A stretch of 64,000 nucleotides of DNA, taken from NCBI RefSeq assembly GCF_000648615.1, contig NZ_JFZC01000009.1, positions 1 to 64,000 on the forward strand, written 5' to 3'. Positions 25,863-34,512 of this stretch are shown here, one piece after another. Made by a program: the position numbers and the translations under genes. This DNA is from Sporolactobacillus terrae DSM 11697 (GTDB lineage: Bacteria > Bacillota > Bacilli > Bacillales > Sporolactobacillaceae). Under the pieces are notes generated by a model. That model did not search any database and had not been told where the DNA came from. It saw only the letters and a program-made list of their open reading frames with translations. Each line of letters starts with the position of its first letter. The first letter of the stretch is position 1.

Positions 25863-26787
25863 ACGAAAGTATTTTATTTATGCCGTCCTCGTGATCGTCG
25901 TGGTCATCAGTCTGACCTTTTCTCTGCGTGGTCTGCCCATGCGCACGTTCTGGTCGAGTTTGCTGTTTAGCATGACCGTTCTGATCATTTTTAGCGGCTA
26001 TGACTATTACCAATTTCAACGCCGCCACCACCAACGGCTCCAGCAAATCGTTCCTCAGGTTGACTTAAGCCCGCAGTCGCAAGCAGAAAAAGATATGCAG
26101 AAGTTGCTCGAGGAACAAAAAGAGTACTACGAAACGAAAATTGCCGCGATCAAACACTTTGATGACGACTTAACCGATGTGGTGCGTATATGGAGCCATC
26201 AGATGAAGGTGCCGCTCTCTGTCCTCAATTTGATGGGACAAACCGGTGATTTTACCCGAGACGAATTGAAAGAGCAAACGTTTCAATTGGAAAACTATTT
26301 GGAGATGCTGCTGCATTACCTGCGCTTGAACCACGAGCAAACCGATTATCGCTTTACCAAAGTGCCCATGAAGCCGCTCGTTCAGTCAATCGTGCGCAAG
26401 TTCGCCCCACTGTTCATTCGAAAAGGACTGAGCGTCACCGTTGATGGCGATACGACCTGGACGACAGACGAAAAGTGGCTCGGCTTCGCCCTTGAGCAAA
26501 TCATCAGTAATAGCGTCAAATACACGAAACAAGGCAACGTCAGCATCCAAATCAAAGCAAAATCGATTCAAATCAGCGACACCGGCATCGGCATCTTAAA
26601 AGAAGATCTGCCGCGCCTATTCGAACACGGCTTCACCGGTTACAACGGGCGCCGCGACAAAAAAGCAACCGGCCTCGGTTTCTTCCTTGCAAAAGAAGTC
26701 GCCAATCGGCTCTCATTAAGCATCCATGTTGACTCCGAAATTGACAAAGGAACGACGGTGACACTAAAAAGGAATGATGGAGCGTGA
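25849..26787 (+). CDS. BceS-like intramembrane-sensing histidine kinase
   Basis: Sensor kinase of 312 residues with two helices at the N-terminus separated by only a few residues (about 9-27 and 34-52), so there is no extracellular sensor domain. It has the DHp motif VRIWSHQMKVPLSVL with phospho-His, an N-box (EQIISNSVKYT), and G-boxes (ISDTGIGI, TGLGFFLAK). The start is ATG at 25849 after GAGGTG, overlapping the end of bceR. Such kinases receive the signal from their cognate BceAB transporter. Confidence 0.92.
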   Translation: MYWRERKYFIYAVLVIVVVISLTFSLRGLPMRTFWSSLLFSMTVLIIFSGYDYYQFQRRHHQRLQQIVPQVDLSPQSQAEKDMQKLLEEQKEYYETKIAAIKHFDDDLTDVVRIWSHQMKVPLSVLNLMGQTGDFTRDELKEQTFQLENYLEMLLHYLRLNHEQTDYRFTKVPMKPLVQSIVRKFAPLFIRKGLSVTVDGDTTWTTDEKWLGFALEQIISNSVKYTKQGNVSIQIKAKSIQISDTGIGILKEDLPRLFEHGFTGYNGRRDKKATGLGFFLAKEVANRLSLSIHVDSEIDKGTTVTLKRNDGA

Positions 26788-26946
26788 AAGGGCTACAGCC
26801 ATATTTTAATTTAAAAGGTGAACCTATTCATATTGAAGTATTGTGGATTAAATCCTTGCAGAAAAGAGATTAAACATATAATAACGTGGATGAAGGTGTG
26901 TTCATAAGTTAGAAAGGATTCATTCACAGAAGAAGAAAGGCTGAAA

Positions 26947-27255
26947 TTACATACCGATTTTCTTTTTGATCTTCTGAACCTCTTTACGGGTTTCCCAATG
27001 TTCATCATGTACCATTTTAATTTGATCGGACAGATCCTCATACATGTCATCCATTCGCCGATTCGTTTTTTTCAGATCACGTTTAATCTCTGAGATGTCT
27101 TGTTTCATCTCAATGATGTCTTCTTTCATCACAACTATATCTTGCTTCATCTCTGTGATATCTTGTTTCATCTCGTCCATTTCAACGCGCATGCCTTTAA
27201 CGTTCGCGTCAACTTCTCTAATCGCCTGCATGATCATGCTCAATTCCCCAGCCAT
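26947..27255 (-). CDS. Heptad-repeat coiled-coil protein
   Basis: A soluble protein of 102 residues. Residues about 28-62 are a chain of seven-residue repeats (variants of MKQDI plus two residues: EMKQDIT, EMKQDIV, VMKEDII, EMKQDIS, EIKRDLK), which predicts a parallel coiled coil. The C-terminal part is helical and basic. There is no Cys, signal peptide or membrane segment. The start ATG follows AAGGAGG. Repeats of this kind recur in small Bacillus proteins of unknown role. The DNA encoding the repeat is itself repetitive, so repeat number may vary between strains. Confidence 0.75.
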   Translation of the reverse strand: MAGELSMIMQAIREVDANVKGMRVEMDEMKQDITEMKQDIVVMKEDIIEMKQDISEIKRDLKKTNRRMDDMYEDLSDQIKMVHDEHWETRKEVQKIKKKIGM

Positions 27256-27425
27256 AATCGCCCACCTCCTTTTGTTCTATCATAACAGCTGCCAAATGAA
27301 TGCTGCAAGGACAGAGTCAGGCCTTCTTACAATCATTTTAAAAGAAGGACTGCCCCACCTGTTTGCTGTTTAAGCATGACTTTTCCGGCTAAGTGGAAGC
27401 AAAGCAACGATCTGTTGCATCGGTT

Positions 27426-28427
27426 TTATTTCCATGCATAAGCATCCGTTGGCATTTGCAGGTAACGCAACCATTGCGGATCAGCGAGACGAAGGAACGT
27501 TAGCGAAATGCCGTACATATCATTTGAGGTCATATAGTTGCCTGTTTTTCTGATCGGGGTTTTTAGTCCGTACAACTCGATCAGCCGACCCACGTCATTA
27601 ACAAAAATAAACTGATCCATAAGCGGCGTCGAGCCAAGGCCATTGACCATGATTGCAAATGTTTCCCCTTTTTTCCATGCAAACGCATTTTTCAGCTTAT
27701 TCATCAGTTCAATCGCCAGTCGTTCTGAGGAATGCATCTTCTCAATCCGGTAACCCGGCTCTCCGTGAATCCCGATGCCAAAATAAATTTCGTCTTCGTT
27801 TAATGAAAACAGAACTTTATCTTGATTGGTTATGGTGGAAGGCGACAGAGCAACCCCCAGCGTTTTTGTCGCTTCAACCACTTGGTCGCCTAAATTCTTC
27901 AATTCAGGCAAACGCAATCCGGATGCAGCGGCTGCGCCAATTATTTTCTGAACGAAGACCGTACCGGCAACGCCTCTTCGCGTCAACGCGTAGGTTTTGC
28001 GATCCAGACGCTCTGTTGAAATATCATCTGCAACAATAACCATTTCAACAGGAATGCCTTCTTGCTTTGCCCACTGTGCGGCTTGATTAAATGCTTCAAT
28101 GTCCGCTTTGAAATTTTTCACAACGAGAAGAACGCCTTCAGGTCCAGCGACCTCTTTAATGGCCCTAGTTATTAATTCTGCTTTTGGCGGGGTAAACAGC
28201 TCCCCGCACACCGCTGCTGTCAGCATCCCATCCCCGACATATCCGGTATCGGTCGGTTCATGCCCACTTCCGCCCCCACCAATCACCGCAATCCGATCAC
28301 GTGCCCACTTTTTTGAATAGAAGATGCCCGTCCGCCCAATACGTGTTAACAAATCCTGATAATTAAAGGCAATGCCTTGAAACATATCTTCAATGATGTC
28401 TGCTTTATGATTAATAATCTTTTTCAC
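27426..28427 (-). CDS. dhaQ: DhaQ-like paralogue of dihydroxyacetone kinase subunit DhaK
   Basis: A 333-residue DhaK homologue placed divergently from a TetR-type dhaS gene, as in Lactococcus, where DhaQ binds dihydroxyacetone and works as co-activator of DhaS. It keeps the substrate-binding His in FGIGIHGEPGYR and the region GGGGSGHEPTD. The DhaK motif HEPTHAG is altered to HEPTDTG here, while the true DhaK in this window keeps it. This supports a regulatory rather than catalytic role. The start is GTG at 28427 with AGAGGG upstream. A second catalytic DhaK cannot be excluded by sequence alone. Confidence 0.8.
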   Translation of the reverse strand: MKKIINHKADIIEDMFQGIAFNYQDLLTRIGRTGIFYSKKWARDRIAVIGGGGSGHEPTDTGYVGDGMLTAAVCGELFTPPKAELITRAIKEVAGPEGVLLVVKNFKADIEAFNQAAQWAKQEGIPVEMVIVADDISTERLDRKTYALTRRGVAGTVFVQKIIGAAAASGLRLPELKNLGDQVVEATKTLGVALSPSTITNQDKVLFSLNEDEIYFGIGIHGEPGYRIEKMHSSERLAIELMNKLKNAFAWKKGETFAIMVNGLGSTPLMDQFIFVNDVGRLIELYGLKTPIRKTGNYMTSNDMYGISLTFLRLADPQWLRYLQMPTDAYAWK

Positions 28428-28533
28428 CGTAGCGATCCCTCTCTTTTACCTGTATTGTTACGCTTTTACTAGTCCGCGTCAATTCCCCAATGGTATAATT
28501 TAAATAGGGGTGTTCGGAGGCGAAGCTGAACCG

Positions 28534-29112
28534 ATGACAGGATCACTAATCACCAAAAAAACGATTGCCACTGCATTAAGAGAACTTTTGAAAAAGGAAT
28601 CGTTTGAAAAAGTAACGGTTCGAGACATCATGCGTCATTGCCACATGCGCAGACAAACCTTCTACAATTATTTTAAGGATAAATATGAATTGGTTTCCTG
28701 GATCTATTATGAAGAAGCAATCGAGAATATCCAGGATTATATGAACTATGAAAATACAGCAATGATCATTGAACGCATCTTCACCTACCTCTATGAGAAT
28801 CAGAATTTCTATATAAAAGTCCTTGAATTTACCAGCCAGAATTCACTCAGCGACTATTTACTTGAGCAGACGAAACTTTTGATTCGCCATTGGATTGACG
28901 AATTGGACGATAACGGCGATTTATCCCTAACAAACGATTTCGCCGATTTTTTGAGCGACTTTTACAGTTATGCCATTGTTGGCGTAGCCATTAAGTGGCT
29001 GAATGACTCTTGTCCGGAAAAACCGAAGATCATCGCCAAGCGTATTGTACGGCTCTTGGATCAGGCGTTTCAATCCGCGCAAGATCGGTCGAAGCATCAA
29101 AGACGCGACTAA
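28534..29112 (+). CDS. dhaS: DhaS-like TetR-family activator of the dha operon
   Basis: TetR-family DNA-binding protein, 192 residues. The N-terminal HTH is clear: ITKKTIATALRELLKKESFE, then VTVRDIMRHCHMRRQTFYNY with FKDKYELVSW. The C-terminal helical domain matches the length of lactococcal DhaS. The start is taken as ATG at 28534 with GGAGG at 28516-28520, a slightly long spacing; a GTG at 28510 is possible. It is divergent from dhaQ. With DhaQ-dihydroxyacetone it is expected to activate dhaKLM through the inverted repeat at 32584-32605. Confidence 0.85.
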   Translation: MTGSLITKKTIATALRELLKKESFEKVTVRDIMRHCHMRRQTFYNYFKDKYELVSWIYYEEAIENIQDYMNYENTAMIIERIFTYLYENQNFYIKVLEFTSQNSLSDYLLEQTKLLIRHWIDELDDNGDLSLTNDFADFLSDFYSYAIVGVAIKWLNDSCPEKPKIIAKRIVRLLDQAFQSAQDRSKHQRRD

Positions 29113-29134
29113 CAATTGGTCAGTCAGTTATGAA

Positions 29135-29162
29135 AACCCCGGCATTTGGCCGAGGTTCTTTT
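29135..29162 (+). terminator. Terminator of dhaS
   Basis: AACCCCGGC and GGCCGAGGTT arms with a short loop and a T-rich tail. Confidence 0.75.
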
Positions 29163-29213
29163 GTTGATCATTCTAAATTAGCAGATAAAGAGCATGGCTT
29201 CGAAGAAACTCGG

Positions 29214-30359
29214 TTAGTCCACTGCTAGTAATTTCTTCTCGCTTTCGACAGACCAGCCATGGCGAGATTTATAGTCTTTGACATACGCATCGACACCTTT
29301 GATTGCTTGGACCACATCATCTGCCGTAATCGCAAACGGCATTTGATGGATCGTCTCTCCAGGAGCCGTCGCCTTTTCACCGACCTTGTAAAGTTCTTCA
29401 TCCGTCGCTTTTTCAAGATGAATTTCTTTAAGTGAGGTTGGCAAACCAAGTTTCAGATAAAAGCCAATGTAGCGTTCCAGCTCATCAAACGGCTTATTCT
29501 CAAGAACAAGCTGAGTCAGCGCACCATACGCTACCTTTTCTCCGTGCGTCAGGTGGTGAATATCACCGGTCAAAGCGGTAAATCCGTTATGAATCGCATG
29601 GGCTGCGCCAAGTCCGCCATCTTCGAAACCTAGACCGCTGAGCAGCGTGTTCGCTTCGACAATCGCTTCAAGTGCCGGTGTAACAATTTTCTGTTGGTTC
29701 GCTTCAATCGCAGGAAGCGCATAATCGAAGAGCACTTTTTCGCAGGTTTCCGCAATTGCCTTACCTGCCAACGTCGGTTGTTTGCCGGACATGGTATTAT
29801 TATGTCCTTCAGCAACCGCACGCGCTTCAATCCAGGTGGCCAGTGCATCTGAAATACCCGAAACAAGCATCCGATGCGGCGATTCAGCAATAATCCGCGT
29901 ATCAACAATAACGAGTTCCGGATTCTTATCATAGAACAAATAGCTTTCAAAAGCACCGTCATCAGTATAGATTACAGACAGGCCTGCCGTTGGTGCATCG
30001 GCGGAGGCTACGGTCGGTGCGCAAACAACCGGAGTATCCAGATGATCCGCGACTGCCTTCACCGTATCTAGCGTTTTCCCGCCGCCAAGTCCGATCACCA
30101 CATTCACTTTTTTTGTCTTTCCGGACTCTGTCAGTCGATTGATTTCATTAATGCTGCATTCGCCTTGAAAGACTTCTTTGACAACTTCGATTCCACCTTT
30201 TTTAAGCTGAGCGGAGAAGGCTTCAGCAGCAGCCTTCCACACAGTTTCATCGGCAACGACAAGCGCTAAATCGCCTAACTTTTTCACATACTGATCCGCT
30301 TTCTTGAATACATCTTTCCCTTGTACATAACGGCTTGGGCTGACAAAAACTTTTTCCAT
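29214..30359 (-). CDS. gldA: Glycerol dehydrogenase
   Basis: NAD-dependent iron-containing-type alcohol dehydrogenase, 381 residues, converting glycerol to dihydroxyacetone. It has the dinucleotide-binding GLGGGKTLDTVKAVAD, VCAPTVASADAPT, the metal Asp in SGISDALATWIEA, and metal His residues in AAHAIHNGF and LTHGEKVAYG. The start is ATG at 30359 after GAGGAGG; the upstream extension to 30380 overlaps that site. It lies 218 bases downstream of dhaM on the same strand. Its product dihydroxyacetone is the substrate of DhaKLM, so the locus forms a complete oxidative glycerol route. Confidence 0.94.
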   Translation of the reverse strand: MEKVFVSPSRYVQGKDVFKKADQYVKKLGDLALVVADETVWKAAAEAFSAQLKKGGIEVVKEVFQGECSINEINRLTESGKTKKVNVVIGLGGGKTLDTVKAVADHLDTPVVCAPTVASADAPTAGLSVIYTDDGAFESYLFYDKNPELVIVDTRIIAESPHRMLVSGISDALATWIEARAVAEGHNNTMSGKQPTLAGKAIAETCEKVLFDYALPAIEANQQKIVTPALEAIVEANTLLSGLGFEDGGLGAAHAIHNGFTALTGDIHHLTHGEKVAYGALTQLVLENKPFDELERYIGFYLKLGLPTSLKEIHLEKATDEELYKVGEKATAPGETIHQMPFAITADDVVQAIKGVDAYVKDYKSRHGWSVESEKKLLAVD

Positions 30360-30576
30360 GATAACTTCCTCCTCTTTCACCAGTTATTAGATGGTATGGG
30401 TCGGCATCCAGCGACTTTTTTGCGGGTGACACGAATCATCCCGACCGGTCTCCCGACTGCAAGGTTTGCAGTGCTCCCATTGTTCGCTTCTCCCGCAGAG
30501 AGGGTACATAAACTTCCACTTGTTTTGCTATGCTCACGCGTACTCGTATTTCAAACAGCGTTTACGACGCGATCAT
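30360..30576 (-). other. GC-rich gap between dhaM and gldA, possibly a structured leader
   Basis: The 217 bases upstream of gldA contain several inverted segments on the minus strand, such as ACTGCAAACCTTGCAGT, CGGGAGACCGG and the arms GGGTCGGCATCCAGCGAC. No open frame or clear terminator is seen. It could be a 5' leader, a processed RNA region, or decayed sequence. Confidence 0.35.
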
Positions 30577-30948
30577 TCATTTTATTTTAAGCGGTTTCAA
30601 TTCTGAGTGTATCGAATCTTCCGAAGCATTCGCCTGAAGCATCGCCGCTGCAACATAAGCGCCTTCGACAAAAGAAACATTCTGAATCTCTAGGTTTTTA
30701 TCTGTTGTCTCGCTAACGAGATCTAGATTCATCTTTGCGCTCCCCAGGTCGTAAAATGCCCAAATGCGCGGCTCTTCAAACGACGTAACGGCTTCATTGA
30801 TCCGATCAAAACTTGTCCCAACACCATTGTCTTCTGTGCCTGCTGCAGCTTTAATCGTCACATCCCCGGCGACTTCCTTAAGCAGCCGCAACACACCATC
30901 ACCGATTTCACGAACATGAGAGACTAAGAGGATACCAATCTCAGGCAT
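30577..30948 (-). CDS. dhaM: DhaM, phosphotransferase subunit of dihydroxyacetone kinase
   Basis: A 123-residue PTS EIIA(Man)-like protein, the short DhaM form found in Firmicutes. The active His is in GILLVSHVREIGDG (about residue 10). It receives phosphate from HPr and passes it to the ADP held by DhaL. The start is ATG at 30948, overlapping the dhaL stop by eight bases; the longer frame read from 31020 lies inside dhaL. It is the third gene of dhaKLM. Confidence 0.92.
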   Translation of the reverse strand: MPEIGILLVSHVREIGDGVLRLLKEVAGDVTIKAAAGTEDNGVGTSFDRINEAVTSFEEPRIWAFYDLGSAKMNLDLVSETTDKNLEIQNVSFVEGAYVAAAMLQANASEDSIHSELKPLKIK

Positions 30949-31516
30949 GATCAGCACCAGCTTCCAAGAAGGCATGGAACAGATAACCACTTGATTGGGC
31001 ACCTGGGTCAATATGGCCAACCGAACGATCGCCCAGATACGAAGCTCTACCTTTTTTTGCTTTCAAACTTTTGGTTTCGGCTACAAAGGCATCAATTTTC
31101 TCATGCGTTAATGAACCGTCTGCCAGTGCTTTCTGAACCGGCAGCCAAACATCCAGCATCGTCTTATCACCGGCTTCGGATTTTCCGCGATGAGCGATGG
31201 CTTCCGCTCCCGCCGCAATCCATTCACTGCGGTCATCGGTTTCACCCGCTTTTTTCGAGAGCGCGAGCAAAGCCGAACCGTACAGCGGTCCTGAAGCCCC
31301 TCCGACTTTGGAGAGGAGAGCCATCGCCGCGTTTTTAAATACAGCCGACGTGTCACCCGACTGATCCAAACTTTTTAATAAAAAGTCCGCGCCGCGTGCC
31401 ATGTTATTCCCGTGATCCCCATCGCCAATCGCGCTATCTAACTCACTCAGATACGTTTTCTGTTCATGCAACTGCGCTGCAAATAGCTCCAACCATTTTT
31501 TTATTTTATCTACCAT
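30941..31516 (-). CDS. dhaL: DhaL, ADP-binding subunit of dihydroxyacetone kinase
   Basis: A 191-residue all-helical subunit that holds ADP/ATP and phosphorylates dihydroxyacetone bound to DhaK. The Mg-binding motif IGDGDHGNNMARG (about residues 27-40) and the nucleotide-binding GGASGPLYGSALLALS are intact. The start is ATG at 31516, nine bases after AAAGGGAG; two nearer codons have poorer spacing. It sits between dhaK and dhaM, with overlap into dhaM. Confidence 0.94.
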   Translation of the reverse strand: MVDKIKKWLELFAAQLHEQKTYLSELDSAIGDGDHGNNMARGADFLLKSLDQSGDTSAVFKNAAMALLSKVGGASGPLYGSALLALSKKAGETDDRSEWIAAGAEAIAHRGKSEAGDKTMLDVWLPVQKALADGSLTHEKIDAFVAETKSLKAKKGRASYLGDRSVGHIDPGAQSSGYLFHAFLEAGADHA

Positions 31517-31531
31517 TAACATCATCTCCCT

Positions 31532-32521
31532 TTACCATGCAAGTGTGTGCGTTTCCCATTTCAAGTTCTCCAGCCAGCGCGCATCTTCCAATTTACAGAG
31601 CGTCAGCGAAAGTCCTTCCATATCTAACGAGGTCGTCAAACTGCCTACTTTGATAAAATCAATCAAGAGGCCGTCTTTCTTCAGTAATTTCTCCGCATCC
31701 TGCCAGAAAATGTATTGTTCCATCAACGGTGTGGCACCCAGTCCATTAACGAGTACCGCATAATGTTCGCCTTCAGACCATTGAAAAGCGTTCTTCAATT
31801 TAGAGACAATTTCTTCAGCTAATTCACGCGAGGTTTTCAGTGATTCACGTCTGTAGCCGGGCTCGCCGTGTATGCCGACGCCAAATTCAATTTCGGTGTC
31901 CCCTAATTCGAAGCCCGGTTTGCCGACTTCAGGAACCGTCGCCGCTTTAAGCGCGACGCCCAGTGTCTTGATATTGGGGACGATCCGGCCGGCAACCGCT
32001 TTCATTTCATCTATAGTCGTCCCTCTTGCTGCTTCGGCACCAAGGATTTTATGAACGAACACCGTTCCGGCAACTCCGCGTTTCCCCTCCGTATAAGTAC
32101 TGTCCTCGACCGCAATATCATCATCAACGACAACGGATTCAACACGGATACCATCGGCTTCGGCCAAATCTTTGGCCATTTCGAAATTCATCACATCGCC
32201 TGAGTAATTTTTAATAACGAGAAAAACACCTTTCCCCTGATCCACCTGTTTAATCGCTTCATAAATCTGATCCGGAGTCGGTGACGTAAATACCGATCCG
32301 CAAACCGCCGCCGCAAGGATTCCGTCCCCGACAAATCCGGCGTGTGTCGGCTCATGACCACTACCGCCGCCACTGACTAAAGCGACTTTGTCTTTGGGCA
32401 GTTCCGAACGATAGATCACACCTGTTTCAGGGATATTTTTCAATTGACCACATCCCGCAGACACAATCCCCTGAACCATTTCGTCAACAGCCTGCTCCGG
32501 TTTATTCATGATTTTTTTCAC
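31532..32521 (-). CDS. dhaK: DhaK, dihydroxyacetone-binding kinase subunit
   Basis: A 329-residue PTS-dependent dihydroxyacetone kinase subunit. It has GGGSGHEPTHAGFVGDG with the catalytic His (about residue 53), the Asp region NYSGDVMNFEMA, and the His that forms the covalent hemiaminal in FGVGIHGEPGYRRE. The start is GTG at 32521 after AAAGGGGGC. It is the first gene of dhaKLM, 60 bases downstream of an inverted repeat matching the DhaS operator. The product dihydroxyacetone phosphate enters glycolysis. Confidence 0.94.
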   Translation of the reverse strand: MKKIMNKPEQAVDEMVQGIVSAGCGQLKNIPETGVIYRSELPKDKVALVSGGGSGHEPTHAGFVGDGILAAAVCGSVFTSPTPDQIYEAIKQVDQGKGVFLVIKNYSGDVMNFEMAKDLAEADGIRVESVVVDDDIAVEDSTYTEGKRGVAGTVFVHKILGAEAARGTTIDEMKAVAGRIVPNIKTLGVALKAATVPEVGKPGFELGDTEIEFGVGIHGEPGYRRESLKTSRELAEEIVSKLKNAFQWSEGEHYAVLVNGLGATPLMEQYIFWQDAEKLLKKDGLLIDFIKVGSLTTSLDMEGLSLTLCKLEDARWLENLKWETHTLAW

Positions 32522-32583
32522 TTTATCTGCCCCCTTTCATTTTCCACATGTCTATATTAACTTGTATGCGATTACATTGTAAT

Positions 32584-32605
32584 GGACAGATTTCCAAATG
32601 TGTCC
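32584..32605 (-). promoter_or_regulatory. DhaS operator upstream of dhaKLM
   Basis: GGACAGAT, six bases, ATGTGTCC. The inverted repeat reported for Lactococcus DhaS is GGACACAT-N6-ATTTGTCC, so this site agrees except at one base per arm, and the arms differ symmetrically. It lies just upstream of dhaK. Confidence 0.8.
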
Positions 32606-32734
32606 GCTTTCATTTGCGAATAGCTGTCCACAGCAGCTCACCCATTAAACACAAACCGCTAAATTTTCAATCGCAAGCTATTGACAGTTTTGAAAAAAGA
32701 GTATAAAGTAAAAACACTCTCAAAATTCGTGAAT

Positions 32735-33030
32735 AAATCAATGCAATGATAGGGAGAGTAGCTTTTATCGAGCCTTTTAGCGAGCTTCTACCGGTGAAAA
32801 GGGAGCAGGTGTCGATAAAAAGTGAAGGTAGCCCTTGAGCGGTGAATGCGACATTCGACGAATGAAGTGTTCAACGGCAGCACCCGTTAACATGCCAGCG
32901 TCTTGCCGATGTTACTATCGGCAGTACGTGGCGAGGCGGCAGCCAGTGATGGCGCCGCAAACAAAGGTGGTAACGCGTATCCAACGCCCTTTAAAAGCAT
33001 GATGATGCTTTTAAAGGGCGTTTTTATTTT
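32735..33030 (+). promoter_or_regulatory. T-box leader of brnQ, specifier probably GTA (Val)
   Basis: The T-box AAAGGTGGTAACGCG lies at 32963-32977. The terminator at 32983-33027 has arms AACGCCCTTTAAAAGCA and TGCTTTTAAAGGGCGTT with a T-run. Stem I is recognisable: GGG-AGAGTAG-CTTTTATCG (32753-32770) pairs with CGATAAAAAG-TGAAGGTAG-CCC, leaving an AGTA/GAA loop-E type specifier loop. Reading GAA-N-specifier-purine as in glyQS leaders gives G-GTA-G, a valine codon. That fits a branched-chain amino acid carrier. Confidence 0.88.
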
Positions 33031-33056
33031 TACAATTTTCAAGGAGGAGTTTACAC

Positions 33057-34457
33057 ATGAACACAGAGAATCAGCAATCCAAGCTGACATTCATTAACTA
33101 TCTAACGATCGGATCACTGCTTTTCGGCATGTTTTTTGGTGCCGGCAATTTAATTTTCCCGCTGCATCTCGGCCAACTGGCGGGCAGCAATTGGTTTCCC
33201 GCCGCGATCGGTTTCCTACTTTCCGGCACACTGCTGCCGCTGCTTTCGATCATTGCCATCAGCATCACCAAAAGTGAAGGCATTTACGATGTTGCGCGAC
33301 CAATCGGCCATCATTACGCCCTGATCTTTTTGATTTTGGTTCACGCCACACTGGGGCCTCTGTTCGCCACGCCGCGTACCGCAACCGTACCGTTTGAACT
33401 TGGTTTTGCTCCTTATGTTTCGGCAGACCACAAATGGATCTGGCTGCTCGTCTACTCGGCCATCTTTTTCGCGCTGACCTATTTCTTGTCGCGCAGCGAG
33501 TCACATATAATTGACGTCATCGGCAAACTGCTGAATCCCCTTTTCTTAGTCCTGCTCTTCATTATTTTCTTCGTCGCATTTCTTAAGCCAATGGGGGACG
33601 CCGGACAAGCAGCAATCAGCACCGACTACATTCACGCTGCGCTGACAAATGGTTTTCTCGAAGGCTATAATACAATGGATGCCCTAGCCGGCCTCGCCTT
33701 CGGTGTCACGATCGTGACTTCCATTAAGCTGATGGGCGTCCGCAATCCCAAATCGATTGCTGCGGCAACGGCAAAATCTGGAATCATCTGCATCAGTTTG
33801 GAAGCACTCATCTATCTTGGCCTTATTGTGATCGGTGCAATGAGTTTGGCACACTTCAAACTTTCGGAAAATGGCGGGATCGCTTTCGGTCAAATTGCCA
33901 ATCATTATATGGGCGCAGTGGGCAGCGCCATCTTAGCCACGTTAGCGACCGTCACTTGTCTCACTACGGCGATGGGGCTGGTCACCGCCTTTGCCCAGGA
34001 TTTCCATAAGCAGTTCCCGCGGATCAGTTATTTAGCGTTCCTGCGATTGACCTGTTTGATTTCATTCATCATTGCCAATGTCGGATTAACGCAGATTATC
34101 AACTGGTCACTGCCGATCTTAATGCTTTTGTACCCGCTCGCAATCACGGTAATTTTCTTATCAATCCTGTCACCATTGTTCAAAAAGTCGCCAATCGTTT
34201 ACCGATTCACAACGCTCTTTACCGTTATTCCCGCTTTATTTGACGCCACGAACGCGCTGCCGCCAATCTTGAATCAGGCGGCGCCAATTCAAGCGCTGAT
34301 CCACTTTGCAAGCAGCTATCTGCCACTGTTTAACCTTGGCTTCGCCTGGATTCCTTTTGCCCTGATCGGCTTCACCCTTGGCATCGCTGCGTATCTACTG
34401 TACAGCCGTGTGCCCTCACTATCGCTGAACGCAGAACTAAAAGCAAAACAAAAATAA
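33057..34457 (+). CDS. brnQ: Branched-chain amino acid:cation symporter BrnQ
   Basis: Membrane carrier (LIVCS family), 466 residues with twelve helices, importing valine, leucine and isoleucine with Na+ or H+. The family signature near the N-terminus is FGMFFGAGNLIFPLHLGQLAG, and FATPRTATVPFELG follows in helix 3. The start ATG follows CAAGGAGG. It is controlled by the T-box leader upstream, so synthesis should rise when the cognate tRNA (probably tRNA-Val) is uncharged. A terminator follows. Confidence 0.95.
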   Translation: MNTENQQSKLTFINYLTIGSLLFGMFFGAGNLIFPLHLGQLAGSNWFPAAIGFLLSGTLLPLLSIIAISITKSEGIYDVARPIGHHYALIFLILVHATLGPLFATPRTATVPFELGFAPYVSADHKWIWLLVYSAIFFALTYFLSRSESHIIDVIGKLLNPLFLVLLFIIFFVAFLKPMGDAGQAAISTDYIHAALTNGFLEGYNTMDALAGLAFGVTIVTSIKLMGVRNPKSIAAATAKSGIICISLEALIYLGLIVIGAMSLAHFKLSENGGIAFGQIANHYMGAVGSAILATLATVTCLTTAMGLVTAFAQDFHKQFPRISYLAFLRLTCLISFIIANVGLTQIINWSLPILMLLYPLAITVIFLSILSPLFKKSPIVYRFTTLFTVIPALFDATNALPPILNQAAPIQALIHFASSYLPLFNLGFAWIPFALIGFTLGIAAYLLYSRVPSLSLNAELKAKQK

Positions 34458-34470
34458 TTCAATGGAATGA

Positions 34471-34507
34471 AGGACAGCCATGCTGCACGGGCAGCGGCTG
34501 TCCTTTT
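34471..34507 (+). terminator. Terminator of brnQ
   Basis: AGGACAGCC and GGCTGTCCT arms with a secondary GCTGC/GCAGC pairing are followed by five T. Confidence 0.92.
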
Positions 34508-34512
34508 TGTGT

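Noticed and set aside
27426-28427. Second catalytic DhaK
   Set aside because: Position divergent from dhaS and the changed HEPTDTG motif favour a DhaQ-type sensor, although activity is not formally excluded.
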